Under the pieces are notes generated by a model. That model did no database searches and had not been told where the DNA came from. It saw only the letters and a list, made by a program, of their open reading frames with translations. A stretch of DNA of 64,000 nt from positions 1 through 64,000 of the forward strand of contig DASVQA010000078.1 in assembly GCA_036389375.1 (NCBI GenBank), given 5' to 3'. The position numbers and the translations under genes are program-made. This document shows positions 1 through 7,859 of this stretch, piece after piece. The DNA comes from QHXQ01 sp036389375. GTDB lineage: Bacteria; Acidobacteriota; Blastocatellia; Pyrinomonadales; Pyrinomonadaceae. How positions within the stretch are numbered: position 1 is the stretch's first letter; the number at the start of each line of letters is the position of its first letter.

Positions 1-1
1 G

Positions 2-1600
2 CTTTACAAGGCGCTCGACATACAGAAGCGCGCGGTCGAGCCGCCGCCGATGAACGAGGAGATGCTCGGCGAAATCCAGCGCAACTACACAGACCGGATG
101 CGCGCCGCGCTCGACACCACGGAGCAGGGCAAGCAGGCGTCTTACGCGGCCGTCGATGCGCTCAAGAAAGAGGTCATCGAATCGTACCCGGAAGACCAGC
201 CCGACCGGCGCAAGATGGCCAAGCGCGTCTTCGACGATCTGAAAGAGACGATCTTCCGCGACGACATCCTGAACAAGCGGCGCAGACCCGACGGGCGGCG
301 CTTCTCGGAGATTCGCCCGATTGATTGCGAAGTCGGCTGGCTACCGCGCACGCACGGCTCGGCCCTGTTTACGCGCGGCGAGACGCAGGCGATCGTGACC
401 GCGACGCTCGGCACGAAAGAGGACGAGCAGTTCATGGACGATCTGGAAATGGGCGAGATCAAACGCCGCTTTCTCCTGCACTACAATTTCCCGCCCTACT
501 CGGTCGGCGAAGTCGGCCGCTTCGGCTCGCCGGGCCGGCGCGAGATCGGGCACGGTGCACTCGCCCGCCGCGCGCTCGAACCCGTCCTGCCCGCCGATTC
601 CGAGTTCCCCTACTCGCTGCGCATCGTCTCGGACATCACCGAGTCGAACGGTTCGAGTTCGATGGCAACGGTCTGCGGCGGCAGTCTCTCGCTGATGGAC
701 GCGGGCGTGCCCATCAAGGCGAGCGTGGCGGGCGTGGCGATGGGGCTGGTGATGGAGGGCAACAAGTACGCCATCCTCTCCGACATCGCGGGCGCGGAAG
801 ACCACTACGGCGACATGGACTTCAAGGTGGCCGGCACGAAGGACGGCATCACCGCCCTGCAAATGGACATCAAGATCGCCGGCATCAACGCGCAGATCAT
901 GGCCGAGGCTTTGGAGCAGGCGCGCAAAGGTCGCCTGCACATCCTCTCCGTCATGGACGAGGCGCTCGCCACGCCGCGCACGGAGATGTCGCCCTACGCC
1001 CCGCGCATCATCCAGATCAAGATCAATCCAGACCGCATCCGCGACGTGATCGGGCCAGGCGGCAAGATCATCCGCGCGCTCGTCGAAGAGACCGGCGCGA
1101 AGATCGACGTTGAGGACGACGGCACGGTCTCGATTGCGACGGCCGACAGCGAGGCGGCGCAGGCGGCAGTTGATCGCATACGCGGTTTGACGGCCGAAGC
1201 CGAGATCGGCGCGACCTACGTCGGCACGGTTTCGCGCATCGTGGATTTCGGCGCGTTCGTCGAGATCTTCCCCGGCACGGATGGCCTGCTGCACATCTCT
1301 GAGATCGCCAACCATCGCGTCCGCGATGTGCGCGACGAACTCAAAGAGGGGCAGCAGATCATGGTCAAGTGCATCGGCAAAGAGGGCAACAAGATCAAGC
1401 TCTCGCGCAAGGCGCTCCTGCATGGCGACGAGCAGGGGGGTGGCGATGGCGGCGGCGAGCATGAAGAACAGCCGGACGAACAGTCGGGCGAGCGCGAAGG
1501 CGAACGCAGCGAACGCCACAACGGCGGCGGCCGCGGCGGCCGGCGCGAGCGCGGCGCGGGGGCGGGCGGTGGCGGCGGTGGTCGCGGGCCCCGCCGCTAA
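2..1600 (+). CDS. pnp: Polyribonucleotide nucleotidyltransferase (PNPase), 5'-truncated by window edge
   Basis: The open frame runs in from base 2, so the N-terminal part (first RNase PH domain and part of the linker) lies outside the window; about 532 residues of a protein usually near 700 remain. Seen in order: the end of the all-alpha linker, the second RNase PH domain with the DITESNGSSSMA stretch and the conserved GDMDFKVAGTKDG segment holding the catalytic-site aspartates, a KH domain with GPGGKIIR, and an S1 domain (GAFVEIFPGTDGLLHISEIA). The tail is an Arg/Gly-rich low-complexity extension of about 70 residues. PNPase degrades RNA phosphorolytically from the 3' end in the cytoplasm. 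The basic RGG-like tail probably adds RNA or degradosome contacts (inference). The family assignment is secure. Confidence 0.97.
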   Translation, partial: LYKALDIQKRAVEPPPMNEEMLGEIQRNYTDRMRAALDTTEQGKQASYAAVDALKKEVIESYPEDQPDRRKMAKRVFDDLKETIFRDDILNKRRRPDGRRFSEIRPIDCEVGWLPRTHGSALFTRGETQAIVTATLGTKEDEQFMDDLEMGEIKRRFLLHYNFPPYSVGEVGRFGSPGRREIGHGALARRALEPVLPADSEFPYSLRIVSDITESNGSSSMATVCGGSLSLMDAGVPIKASVAGVAMGLVMEGNKYAILSDIAGAEDHYGDMDFKVAGTKDGITALQMDIKIAGINAQIMAEALEQARKGRLHILSVMDEALATPRTEMSPYAPRIIQIKINPDRIRDVIGPGGKIIRALVEETGAKIDVEDDGTVSIATADSEAAQAAVDRIRGLTAEAEIGATYVGTVSRIVDFGAFVEIFPGTDGLLHISEIANHRVRDVRDELKEGQQIMVKCIGKEGNKIKLSRKALLHGDEQGGGDGGGEHEEQPDEQSGEREGERSERHNGGGRGGRRERGAGAGGGGGGRGPRR

Positions 1601-1813
1601 ACCGTGACCGGCCGGAGAGACGGCAAACGCAAGTTTCAGCCATAGCTTCAGCCGGGGGCGCGGAAAGCATTCGCCACGAAGCCACTTGCGGACGATATTT
1701 CGCCTGTTTTCGTGTATTTCGTGAGTTTTCGCGGTTGCCGCCCGCGCCGTCCGACGCTAAATCCTCCGGCCGGCTCAAGGGGTAGCAGTCGGCGCTCTCT
1801 TTGGCCCATGAAG

Positions 1814-1850
1814 AAAAGGCGCGCGCACCTTCTGGGCGCGCGCTTTTTCT
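1814..1850 (+). terminator. Rho-independent terminator
   Basis: A perfect 8-bp stem GCGCGCGC/GCGCGCGC (1819-1826 with 1836-1843) around a 9-base loop is followed by TTTTTCTTTT. The stem is extended by AAAA upstream pairing with the T run. It lies about 215 bases after pnp, so it terminates the pnp transcript; the A/T symmetry would allow some bidirectional use. Confidence 0.85.
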
Positions 1851-1851
1851 T

Positions 1852-1880
1852 TTGACACAAAGAGTTAGGTCGGTTATTCT
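1852..1880 (+). promoter_or_regulatory. Sigma-70-type promoter for the PEP-CTERM gene
   Basis: A perfect -35 TTGACA (1852-1857) is separated by 17 bases from TATTCT (1875-1880; 4 of 6 to TATAAT). It starts immediately after the terminator and gives a leader of about 150 bases before the ATG at 2040. Confidence 0.6.
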
Positions 1881-2039
1881 CGCGGCTCAAAACTGGAACT
1901 CCCAAGCGATTAGCCATTTCCCCTTAGTGAAAATGACCAAGACGCGGTTTTTCACGAACCGGAAAGGTTTTGGAAGATTGGAAAAGCTGTCGGCGTCACG
2001 GTCGCCCATAGGGGAGTCTAAGGGAGGTTCGATCACACA

Positions 2040-2681
2040 ATGAGGCGTCAAGGTCTTCGCCCAATAGCCGTTATGCTCAGCTTCCTGCTGCTGACGGCGG
2101 GGCCTGCGCAAGCAAGCCCGATCCAGTTCGCCGACGTAATCGCTCAGGCGGTTGCGACGAGCGTGGGCGGGCGGCAGACCTTTGATCTGCGCCTGCGCGC
2201 CGTGCCCCAGAGCGGGCGCACCACGACTTCCGGCACGCAGACCCAGAATCCGACCGGCACGACCGCCGAAGGGCAGACCGTCGCCGCACCGGGCGATGTG
2301 AGCAGTTCGGTCACGAACACCGAAGTCCAGACAGGGCAGACGCAGAGCGGCAACGTCGAGGTCGTCCAGTTGGGCGACGTGACGGGCACGGTCTGCGATT
2401 GCGGCGAAATCTTCATCGAGACGCCGGGCCACTTCCCGAAACTCCCGTTCCTGGCGCTCGCCGGCATCCCGTTCCTGTTCATCCCGCACGGTAAGACGCC
2501 GCCGCCGCCGGGCGAGACACCGACGCCGACGCCGCCCGATACGCCGTCCGTGCCCGAACCGACCACGCTGTTGCTCTTAGGTTCCGGTCTCGCCGCCTTC
2601 AGCGCCGGCGCACGCCGTCGTCGCCGTGACGCGCTCAAGGCCGCCAGCATTGCCAGCATGCCGAGCGCCGGGGAGGTCTAA
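2040..2681 (+). CDS. PEP-CTERM sorting-domain protein
   Basis: A 213-residue exported protein. Residues 1-25 form a signal peptide ending near AQAS. The middle is Thr/Gln/Gly-rich, with a short CDCGE motif near residue 119 and a Pro-rich linker (about residues 155-177). The C terminus is a textbook PEP-CTERM tripartite signal: VPEPTT, a hydrophobic helix (LLLLGSGLAAFSAG) and an RRRRR cluster. Known for this family: the tail is recognised by an exosortase, with the protein going to the cell surface or an exopolysaccharide matrix. No exosortase is encoded in this window. A GGGAGG ribosome-binding site lies about 13 bases before the ATG. The gene is followed after 6 bases by the PEGA/OmpA-like gene, so the two are probably co-transcribed. 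The biochemical function is unknown. Confidence 0.88.
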   Translation: MRRQGLRPIAVMLSFLLLTAGPAQASPIQFADVIAQAVATSVGGRQTFDLRLRAVPQSGRTTTSGTQTQNPTGTTAEGQTVAAPGDVSSSVTNTEVQTGQTQSGNVEVVQLGDVTGTVCDCGEIFIETPGHFPKLPFLALAGIPFLFIPHGKTPPPPGETPTPTPPDTPSVPEPTTLLLLGSGLAAFSAGARRRRRDALKAASIASMPSAGEV

Positions 2682-2687
2682 AACACC

Positions 2688-3728
2688 ATGACGCGATACA
2701 CGCCGACCGCGCCACGCGCTTTCACCGTCGCTCTGCTGCTGCTCATCTCGCTTGGTCTCAGTTCGGCCGCAATGGCGGCGGGTGGCGGTCAGCGCAACCG
2801 TAACAACACGAGCGGGCGCATCGAAGTCTCGACCACACCCGGCGGCTATCCCATCATGATTGACGGGCAGCCGGCCGGCGAGACGAGCACGACCGTGCGC
2901 CTCATAGACCTGCCGGAAGGGCCGCACCGCGTCGAGATCATGTTCCCGAACAGCACGCGTTGGGAACACACCTTCAACATTCTGCCCGGCAAGAAGAATT
3001 GCATCACGCTCGCCTATCGCCCGCGCGCTTTGGAGATTCCGCACGCCGTCCAGTCGCCCTGTCCGTACCCCGTGAACATCTCCGCGCCCGCCACTGCGAG
3101 CGAAGGCAACATCGTTACTTTCACGTCCGACGTGGCCTATAACGGCCCTTCGGGCTTGAGCTACACGTGGACGATCAGCCCGCCCTCGGCGCGCATCGTC
3201 AGTGGCGCGGGGACGCCGACCATCACGGTTGATTCGACCGGCGTGGGTCGCCAAAGACTAACCGCCATCCTCGTCGTGGACGACGGCTCAGGCGACCGCG
3301 CCTGTCGCCAGCGCGCGTCCGCTTCGACCCTGATCAGTTCGACCACGCCGCCGCCCGTCAATCCGCGCCGCTTCGACGAGTTTCCGTCCATCGCCTTTGA
3401 CGACGACAAGGCGCGGCTCGACAATCTGGCGATTGAGCTACAGAACAATCCCGGCTCGACCGCCTACATCATCGTCTATGGCGGGCGCACCAGCCGCGCG
3501 GACAGCGCCGACCGGCTCGGCACGCGCGCCAGCCAGTATCTCGTCGGCACGCGCGGCATAGACGCCAGCCGTGTGGTCGTCGTCAACGGCGGCTACCGCG
3601 AAACAAACGCCTTCGAGTTGTGGCTCGTGCCGCAGGGCGCGACGCCGCCGCAGCCGACGCCAACCGTCCAGCCCGGCGATGTGCGCCCCGTCTTAGGCGC
3701 GCCCCGGCGCGGCCGACGGCGCGGCTAA
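2688..3728 (+). CDS. Secreted PEGA-domain protein with OmpA-like C-terminal module
   Basis: A 346-residue protein with a signal peptide (about residues 1-31, AMAAG). The segment at about 45-105 (IEVSTTPGGYPIMIDGQPAGETS and following) is a PEGA domain, a beta-rich surface module. Residues 130-220 look like a PKD/Ig-type fold (sASEGNIVTFTSD, YTWTISPP). The C-terminal part (about 225-312: FPSIAFDDDKARLDNLAIEL, then GTRASQYLVGTRGIDASRVVVVNGG) resembles OmpA-type peptidoglycan-associating repeats. A Pro-rich, Arg-ending tail closes the protein. It starts 6 bases after the PEP-CTERM gene. The order suggests a surface or periplasmic scaffold that may bind peptidoglycan (inference). Confidence 0.75.
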   Translation: MTRYTPTAPRAFTVALLLLISLGLSSAAMAAGGGQRNRNNTSGRIEVSTTPGGYPIMIDGQPAGETSTTVRLIDLPEGPHRVEIMFPNSTRWEHTFNILPGKKNCITLAYRPRALEIPHAVQSPCPYPVNISAPATASEGNIVTFTSDVAYNGPSGLSYTWTISPPSARIVSGAGTPTITVDSTGVGRQRLTAILVVDDGSGDRACRQRASASTLISSTTPPPVNPRRFDEFPSIAFDDDKARLDNLAIELQNNPGSTAYIIVYGGRTSRADSADRLGTRASQYLVGTRGIDASRVVVVNGGYRETNAFELWLVPQGATPPQPTPTVQPGDVRPVLGAPRRGRRRG

Positions 3729-3750
3729 AAACTTAAAGTGCTCGGCAAGC

Positions 3751-3806
3751 AAGCGACAGGTGACAGGATGAGAGACAGTTCTTTCTTGTCACCTGTTACG
3801 CTTTTG
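3751..3806 (+). terminator. Probable terminator after the PEGA gene
   Basis: A 10-bp inverted repeat ACAGGTGACA/TGTCACCTGT (3756-3765 with 3787-3796), extended by AAGCG/CGCTT with a two-base bulge, has a 21-base loop and is followed by TTTT. It sits about 25 bases after the stop codon. Confidence 0.6.
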
Positions 3807-3918
3807 TGATAACAACAGCGCACAGTTAGTTCCCCGGTCAGCTTCGCTCTCTCCCGGCAAACGCGGCTCGCGGCGCGTGCGCGCAACATACTTTCAGACT
3901 CCGAAGGAGATTATCTTT

Positions 3919-4077
3919 ATGGGTGACGATAACGGCGGCGGTGGCAGCAGCGTCGGCATAGTGGCGATCATTGCGATCCTGATTCTCGTGCTTCTGGTCG
4001 GCTACTTCGTGCTGCGCGGCGGACTGTTTCGCGGTGGTGGGCCGGCGAAGGTGGACGTAAACGTGCAGTCGAAATGA
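3919..4077 (+). CDS. Small single-pass membrane protein
   Basis: A 52-residue protein starting at the ATG preceded by GAAGGAG ten bases upstream; a longer in-frame reading from 3877 lacks such a site. A Gly-rich N terminus (MGDDNGGGGSS) leads into one transmembrane helix (about residues 12-31), then a Gly/Arg-rich turn and a short hydrophilic end (AKVDVNVQSK). I do not recognise the family. It stands as a monocistron between two hairpins (3751-3806 and 4127-4177), so it is probably transcribed alone. Confidence 0.7.
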   Translation: MGDDNGGGGSSVGIVAIIAILILVLLVGYFVLRGGLFRGGGPAKVDVNVQSK

Positions 4078-4126
4078 GGGCCGCCGGGGCGACTCGGTTC
4101 ACAGCCAGCGTAGTTAACAACTGAGG

Positions 4127-4177
4127 AAGAGTGGGCGCGCGAAAGACATGAGTCGCGCGCCGCTCTTCTTTTCTTTT
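4127..4177 (+). terminator. Rho-independent terminator
   Basis: The stem AAGAG-tg-GGCGCGCGA / TCGCGCGCC-g-CTCTT (4127-4142 with 4153-4167) encloses a 10-base loop and is followed by CTTTTCTTTT. It ends the small membrane-protein transcript upstream of glyS. Confidence 0.85.
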
Positions 4178-4278
4178 GCGGCGCGCGACTGTTAACATGC
4201 GGCGTAAATCATGAATCGTAGCTCGTGAATGGCAGAGAGCAGTCTCCGACTCCATGCACGGTTTACAGAGGTTAACGA

Positions 4279-5769
4279 GTGGCTGCACCGAACATTGACA
4301 CGATTGTGGGGCTGGCGAAGCGACGGGGTTTTGTATTTCCCTCGTCGGAGATTTACGGCGGACTTGGCAGCGCGTGGGACTACGGCCCGCTCGGCGTTGA
4401 ACTATGCAACAACGTCAAGCGCGCATGGTGGCGCTGGCTTGTCTATGAGCACGACGACATAGAGGGGCTTGACTCGTCCATCATCCTCAACCGGCTCGTC
4501 TGGAAGTATTCAGGGCACGAGGCGACGTTCCACGATCCGCTCGTGGACTGTCGCAAGTGCAAGCAGCGTTTTCGCGCCGACAAGCTGACGATGGATGCGG
4601 GCGCGGACGATCTCGACAGCGTGAAATGCCCGAACTGCGGGGCGCAGGATTGGACTGAGCCGCGCCCCTTCAACATGATGTTTCGCACGACGCTCGGCGC
4701 GGTGGCGGATGAAAACGACCCGGCGGCGCTCGCCTATCTGCGCCCTGAAACGGCGCAGGGCATCTTCATCAACTTCCTGAACGTGCAACAGTCTCTACGC
4801 CGCAAAATCCCGTTCGGCATCGCGCAACTCGGCAAATCGTTTCGCAACGAGATCACGCCCGGCAACTTCATCCTGCGCACGCGTGAGTTCGAGCAGATGG
4901 AGATGGAATACTTCGTCCGTCCCGACGCCCAGCACACAAAGCTCGTGGACGAATGGGTCGAGCAGTATCTGGATTGGTACATGGGCTTGGGCCTCAGCCG
5001 CGACAACTTGCAGCTTCACGAAGTCCCGCCGGACGAACTGGCGCACTATTCGAGGCGCACCGTTGACATCATGTATCGCTATTTCCCCGAACGCCCGGAA
5101 GCCGAGCGCCAGTGGGAAGAGTTGATGGGCATTGCCTATCGCACAGATTTCGATCTCCGCTCGCACTCGAACAAACCGGCGGACGCGGAAGGCAAACGCA
5201 TCAACCCGGACTCGACCGAAGACCTCTCTTACTTCGACGAGACGACGAAAGAGCGTTATTACCCGCACGTCATCGAACCGGCGGCCGGCGTCAATCGCTC
5301 CGTGCTCGCCTTTCTGATGGACGCTTACACCGAGCGGACGACCGACAAGGGCGAGCGGCGCGTCGTGCTGCGGCTGCATCCTGAGCTTGCGCCGATCAAA
5401 GTGGCGGTGTTGCCGCTGGCGAAGAACAAACCGGAGATCGTCGGCATGGCCAAAGCGATCAAACGCAGCCTGCAACCCGTCATGCGCGCCGTCTACGACG
5501 ACACGGGCGGCATCGGCAAACTCTACGCACGGCAGGACGAGATCGGCACGCCCTTCTGCGTCACCATCGATCATCAATCGCTCGAAGACGAAGCCGTGAC
5601 CGTGCGCGACCGCGACACATGGGCACAGGAACGCGTAAAGGTCGCGGAGTTGAAGGAATATCTACAGGCACGGCTCAAAGGCCCCGTGCCCGTCGGGCTT
5701 ACGACCGGCGCAGATGCCGCCGCGCCCGCGCCGCCCGCCGACGCTGCCGCCGACGCGCCGGCCAGTTGA
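4279..5769 (+). CDS. glyS: Glycyl-tRNA synthetase, dimeric class II type
   Basis: A 496-residue alpha2-type glycyl-tRNA synthetase (bacterial-minority/archaeal/eukaryotic form, not the alpha/beta tetramer). It charges tRNA-Gly in the cytoplasm. Visible: the N-terminal GFVFPSSEIYGG...WDYGPLG signature; a zinc-binding Cys4 knuckle at residues 91, 94, 117 and 120 (CRKC...CPNC); class II motif 2 (FRNEITPGNFILRTREFEQMEMEYF); motif 3 near the sequence GVNRSVLAFL; and the C-terminal anticodon-binding domain from about residue 375. The last 20 or so residues are an Ala/Pro/Asp-rich extension. The start is GTG with AGAGG 7 bases upstream, giving M-A-A-P-N; no ATG fits better. Confidence 0.96.
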   Translation: MAAPNIDTIVGLAKRRGFVFPSSEIYGGLGSAWDYGPLGVELCNNVKRAWWRWLVYEHDDIEGLDSSIILNRLVWKYSGHEATFHDPLVDCRKCKQRFRADKLTMDAGADDLDSVKCPNCGAQDWTEPRPFNMMFRTTLGAVADENDPAALAYLRPETAQGIFINFLNVQQSLRRKIPFGIAQLGKSFRNEITPGNFILRTREFEQMEMEYFVRPDAQHTKLVDEWVEQYLDWYMGLGLSRDNLQLHEVPPDELAHYSRRTVDIMYRYFPERPEAERQWEELMGIAYRTDFDLRSHSNKPADAEGKRINPDSTEDLSYFDETTKERYYPHVIEPAAGVNRSVLAFLMDAYTERTTDKGERRVVLRLHPELAPIKVAVLPLAKNKPEIVGMAKAIKRSLQPVMRAVYDDTGGIGKLYARQDEIGTPFCVTIDHQSLEDEAVTVRDRDTWAQERVKVAELKEYLQARLKGPVPVGLTTGADAAAPAPPADAAADAPAS

Positions 5770-5820
5770 AACCAACTTTCGACCCGCCACCGCTGCGGCG
5801 AGCGGGCACAAGGCGTCGTT

Positions 5821-6237
5821 ATGGCCATTCGTAAACTCAAAACGCAGCGCACGGACGCGCGGCTTCTGCTCGAAGCTGACGAGCCGGTCGAGTTGCCGCC
5901 GGCCGAAATTGACGAAGCGGCGGTCATCGTACAGTTCGACGCGATGCGCCCGTTCATCCCCGAACTGCTTGAGACCCTGCGCGCCGGCACGACCGCCGAA
6001 CTCGTCCCCGTCATGCGCGACGGTTCGACCTTTGCGATCCACACGGCGACGCGCACCTTCTGGGTCAAACTCTGGCACGCCTCGGACGAGCGCACACGCG
6101 TCGAGCGCGCACAGGTCTTAAGCTGCCTGCCTTCCACGCGCGGCGTGCAGGTCTTGATTGACGATCCGGATGCAGACGACGCCGACGACGAGTTCTTTGA
6201 TGAAGCGGACGAGCCGGCCGATGATGCGCGCGCTTGA
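5821..6237 (+). CDS. Hypothetical acidic protein
   Basis: A 138-residue soluble protein with no family I recognise. The N terminus is basic (MAIRKLKTQRTDAR). The core (about 30-115) has an alternating hydrophobic pattern (EAAVIVQFDAMRPFIPELLETL, then ATRTFWVKLWHAS) suggesting a small alpha/beta domain, and the last 25 residues are an Asp/Glu-rich tail. It follows glyS by 51 bases on the same strand and could be read through from it. No clear Shine-Dalgarno sequence precedes the ATG. Its codon use matches its neighbours, which argues that it is a real gene and not a shadow frame. Confidence 0.6.
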   Translation: MAIRKLKTQRTDARLLLEADEPVELPPAEIDEAAVIVQFDAMRPFIPELLETLRAGTTAELVPVMRDGSTFAIHTATRTFWVKLWHASDERTRVERAQVLSCLPSTRGVQVLIDDPDADDADDEFFDEADEPADDARA

Positions 6238-6423
6238 GACGTGCGCGGTCGAGTCCAACTCAACAGCAAGACCCGAAGGACACCGAGCGAAGCACGAAGC
6301 CAGAGCGCCGCAACGTTGAATTAAAACTGTTCATCCGCCCGCGCTGCTCATTCAGCCGCCGCTCATGCACCGCTTTCTTTGTCCCTTTGTCTCCTTCAGG
6401 TCTTTGTGGTTTATTCCTTCCTG

Positions 6424-7827
6424 ATGATCGTCGAAGCCCCCGACAAGGTTCTGCGGCTGGCGCGCGCCGTGCGCGACGCGGGCGGGCGGGCGCTGCTCGT
6501 GGGCGGGTGCGTGCGCGATGCGTTGATGGGGCGCGCGTCGAAGGATTGGGACGTGGAGGTGTACGGCGTAGCGCCCGCCAACTTGCGCGCGCTGCTCGCA
6601 CGCCTCGGCCACGTCAACGTCGTCGGCGAAGCCTTCACCGTCTACAAACTGGGCGCGGACTTGGACGTGTCGCTCCCGCGCCGCGAGCGCAAGACGGGGC
6701 GCGGGCATCGCGGCTTCATCATCGAAGGCGACCCGGAGATGGACGTGGCCTCGGCCGCGCGCCGACGCGATTTCACCGTCAACGCAATGCTCGCCGACCC
6801 ATTGACGGCTGAAATTATCGATCCCTTCGACGGGCGCGCAGACCTCCGGCGCAAACTGCTCCGCGCGGTTGCGCCCGACACCTTCATCGAAGATTCTCTG
6901 CGCGTCCTGCGCGCCGCGCAGTTCGCCGCGCGCTTCGAATTCGATATCGCGCCGGAGACGGTCGCGCTCTGTCGCACAGTTGACCTCACAGACCTGCCGG
7001 CCGAGCGCATCTGGGGCGAACTGGAAAAGATACTGCTCGACGCCGCACGCCCCTCCGTCGGCTTCGAGTGGCTCGGCCGGCTGGGCGCGACCGCGCAACT
7101 CTTTCCCGAAGTGCAAGCCCTCGTCGGCGTGCCGCAGGAGCCTGAGTGGCATCCTGAAGGGCCGGTTGACGTACACACATGGCTCGTCCTTGATCGCGCG
7201 CGCGAGTTGCTGGCGGGCCTGCCTTACGCGAAGCAGGTCACAGTCATGCTCGCGGCGCTCTGCCACGACTTCGGCAAGCCCGCGACAACCAGATTCATCG
7301 AAGGGCGCACGCGCTCGCGCGGGCACGACGAAGCGGGCGTCGCGCCCACGCTCAGTTTCCTCGACCGGCTGAAAATCTTCACGCTCGACGGCTACGACGT
7401 GCGCGCCCAAGTGGTCGAACTCGTGCGGGCGCACCTGAAGCCCGGCGAGTTCTACTACCAGCGCGCGCAGCTAGGCGACGGCGCGTTTCGCCGGCTCGCG
7501 CGGCGCTGCGAGCTTGAGTTGCTCTACCGCGTCGCGCGGGCCGACACGCTTGGGCGCAACGCCCCCTGGGTGCCGCGCGCGCAATGGTTCGACGCCGTGC
7601 CGCAGGAATGGTTCATCGCCCGCGCCCGCGAACTTGAGGTGGCGGAGCGCGCGCCCGCGCCGCTCCTGCTCGGCCGGCATCTGATCGAGTTGGGGCTGAA
7701 GCCCTCGCCGCGCTTCGGCCGCATACTCAGCACTGTGTACGACATGCAACTCGACGGGCGCGTGCAGACGCTCGCAGAGGCGCAAGCCGCCGCGCGCCAA
7801 ATGCTAGCACCGAGGATTGAAGATTAA
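6424..7827 (+). CDS. cca: CCA-adding-type tRNA nucleotidyltransferase with HD domain
   Basis: A 467-residue class II polymerase-beta-superfamily nucleotidyltransferase. The N-terminal catalytic domain shows GG (27-28), VRD (30-32) and the metal-binding DxD pair (D41, D43), followed by the RRRDFTVNAM motif that marks the CCA/poly(A) polymerase family. The C-terminal half carries an HD phosphohydrolase-type domain (HTWLVLDRA, then CHDFGK with H281-D282, then GHDEAG), as in bacterial bifunctional Cca. It should repair or build the tRNA 3' CCA end. From sequence alone a CC-adding, A-adding or poly(A) polymerase role cannot be excluded, since some lineages split these jobs. The ATG at 6424 is chosen over an upstream TTG because the catalytic GG then falls at the usual distance; the ribosome-binding site is poor. 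Confidence 0.88.
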   Translation: MIVEAPDKVLRLARAVRDAGGRALLVGGCVRDALMGRASKDWDVEVYGVAPANLRALLARLGHVNVVGEAFTVYKLGADLDVSLPRRERKTGRGHRGFIIEGDPEMDVASAARRRDFTVNAMLADPLTAEIIDPFDGRADLRRKLLRAVAPDTFIEDSLRVLRAAQFAARFEFDIAPETVALCRTVDLTDLPAERIWGELEKILLDAARPSVGFEWLGRLGATAQLFPEVQALVGVPQEPEWHPEGPVDVHTWLVLDRARELLAGLPYAKQVTVMLAALCHDFGKPATTRFIEGRTRSRGHDEAGVAPTLSFLDRLKIFTLDGYDVRAQVVELVRAHLKPGEFYYQRAQLGDGAFRRLARRCELELLYRVARADTLGRNAPWVPRAQWFDAVPQEWFIARARELEVAERAPAPLLLGRHLIELGLKPSPRFGRILSTVYDMQLDGRVQTLAEAQAAARQMLAPRIED

Positions 7828-7859
7828 GTGGCGCAACGCGGGCCACGAACGCGCGCGGG

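Larger units (their letters stand above)
1601..2039. other. Intergenic region between pnp and the PEP-CTERM gene
   Basis: About 440 bases with no convincing gene. It contains a strong intrinsic terminator and a good sigma-70-type promoter (listed separately). An AT-richer patch around 1674-1735 contains self-similar 'cacgaaa/tacacgaaaa'-type words when read on the minus strand, which looks like an intergenic repeat rather than coding DNA. The 150-base leader downstream of the promoter shows no structure I could name. Confidence 0.6.

Noticed and set aside
341..1519. 392-codon minus-strand frame opposite pnp
   Set aside because: It is antisense to a clear PNPase; its composition (R, H, D, V-rich) is what the complement of high-G+C codons gives, and no ribosome-binding site or domain is seen.
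4201..4278. Leader of glyS examined for a T-box
   Set aside because: No T-box sequence, specifier loop or antiterminator pairing was recognised in the short leader.
6352..7434. 360-codon minus-strand frame opposite cca
   Set aside because: It lies opposite a full nucleotidyltransferase with catalytic motifs. No family signature, and its composition is typical of an antisense shadow.
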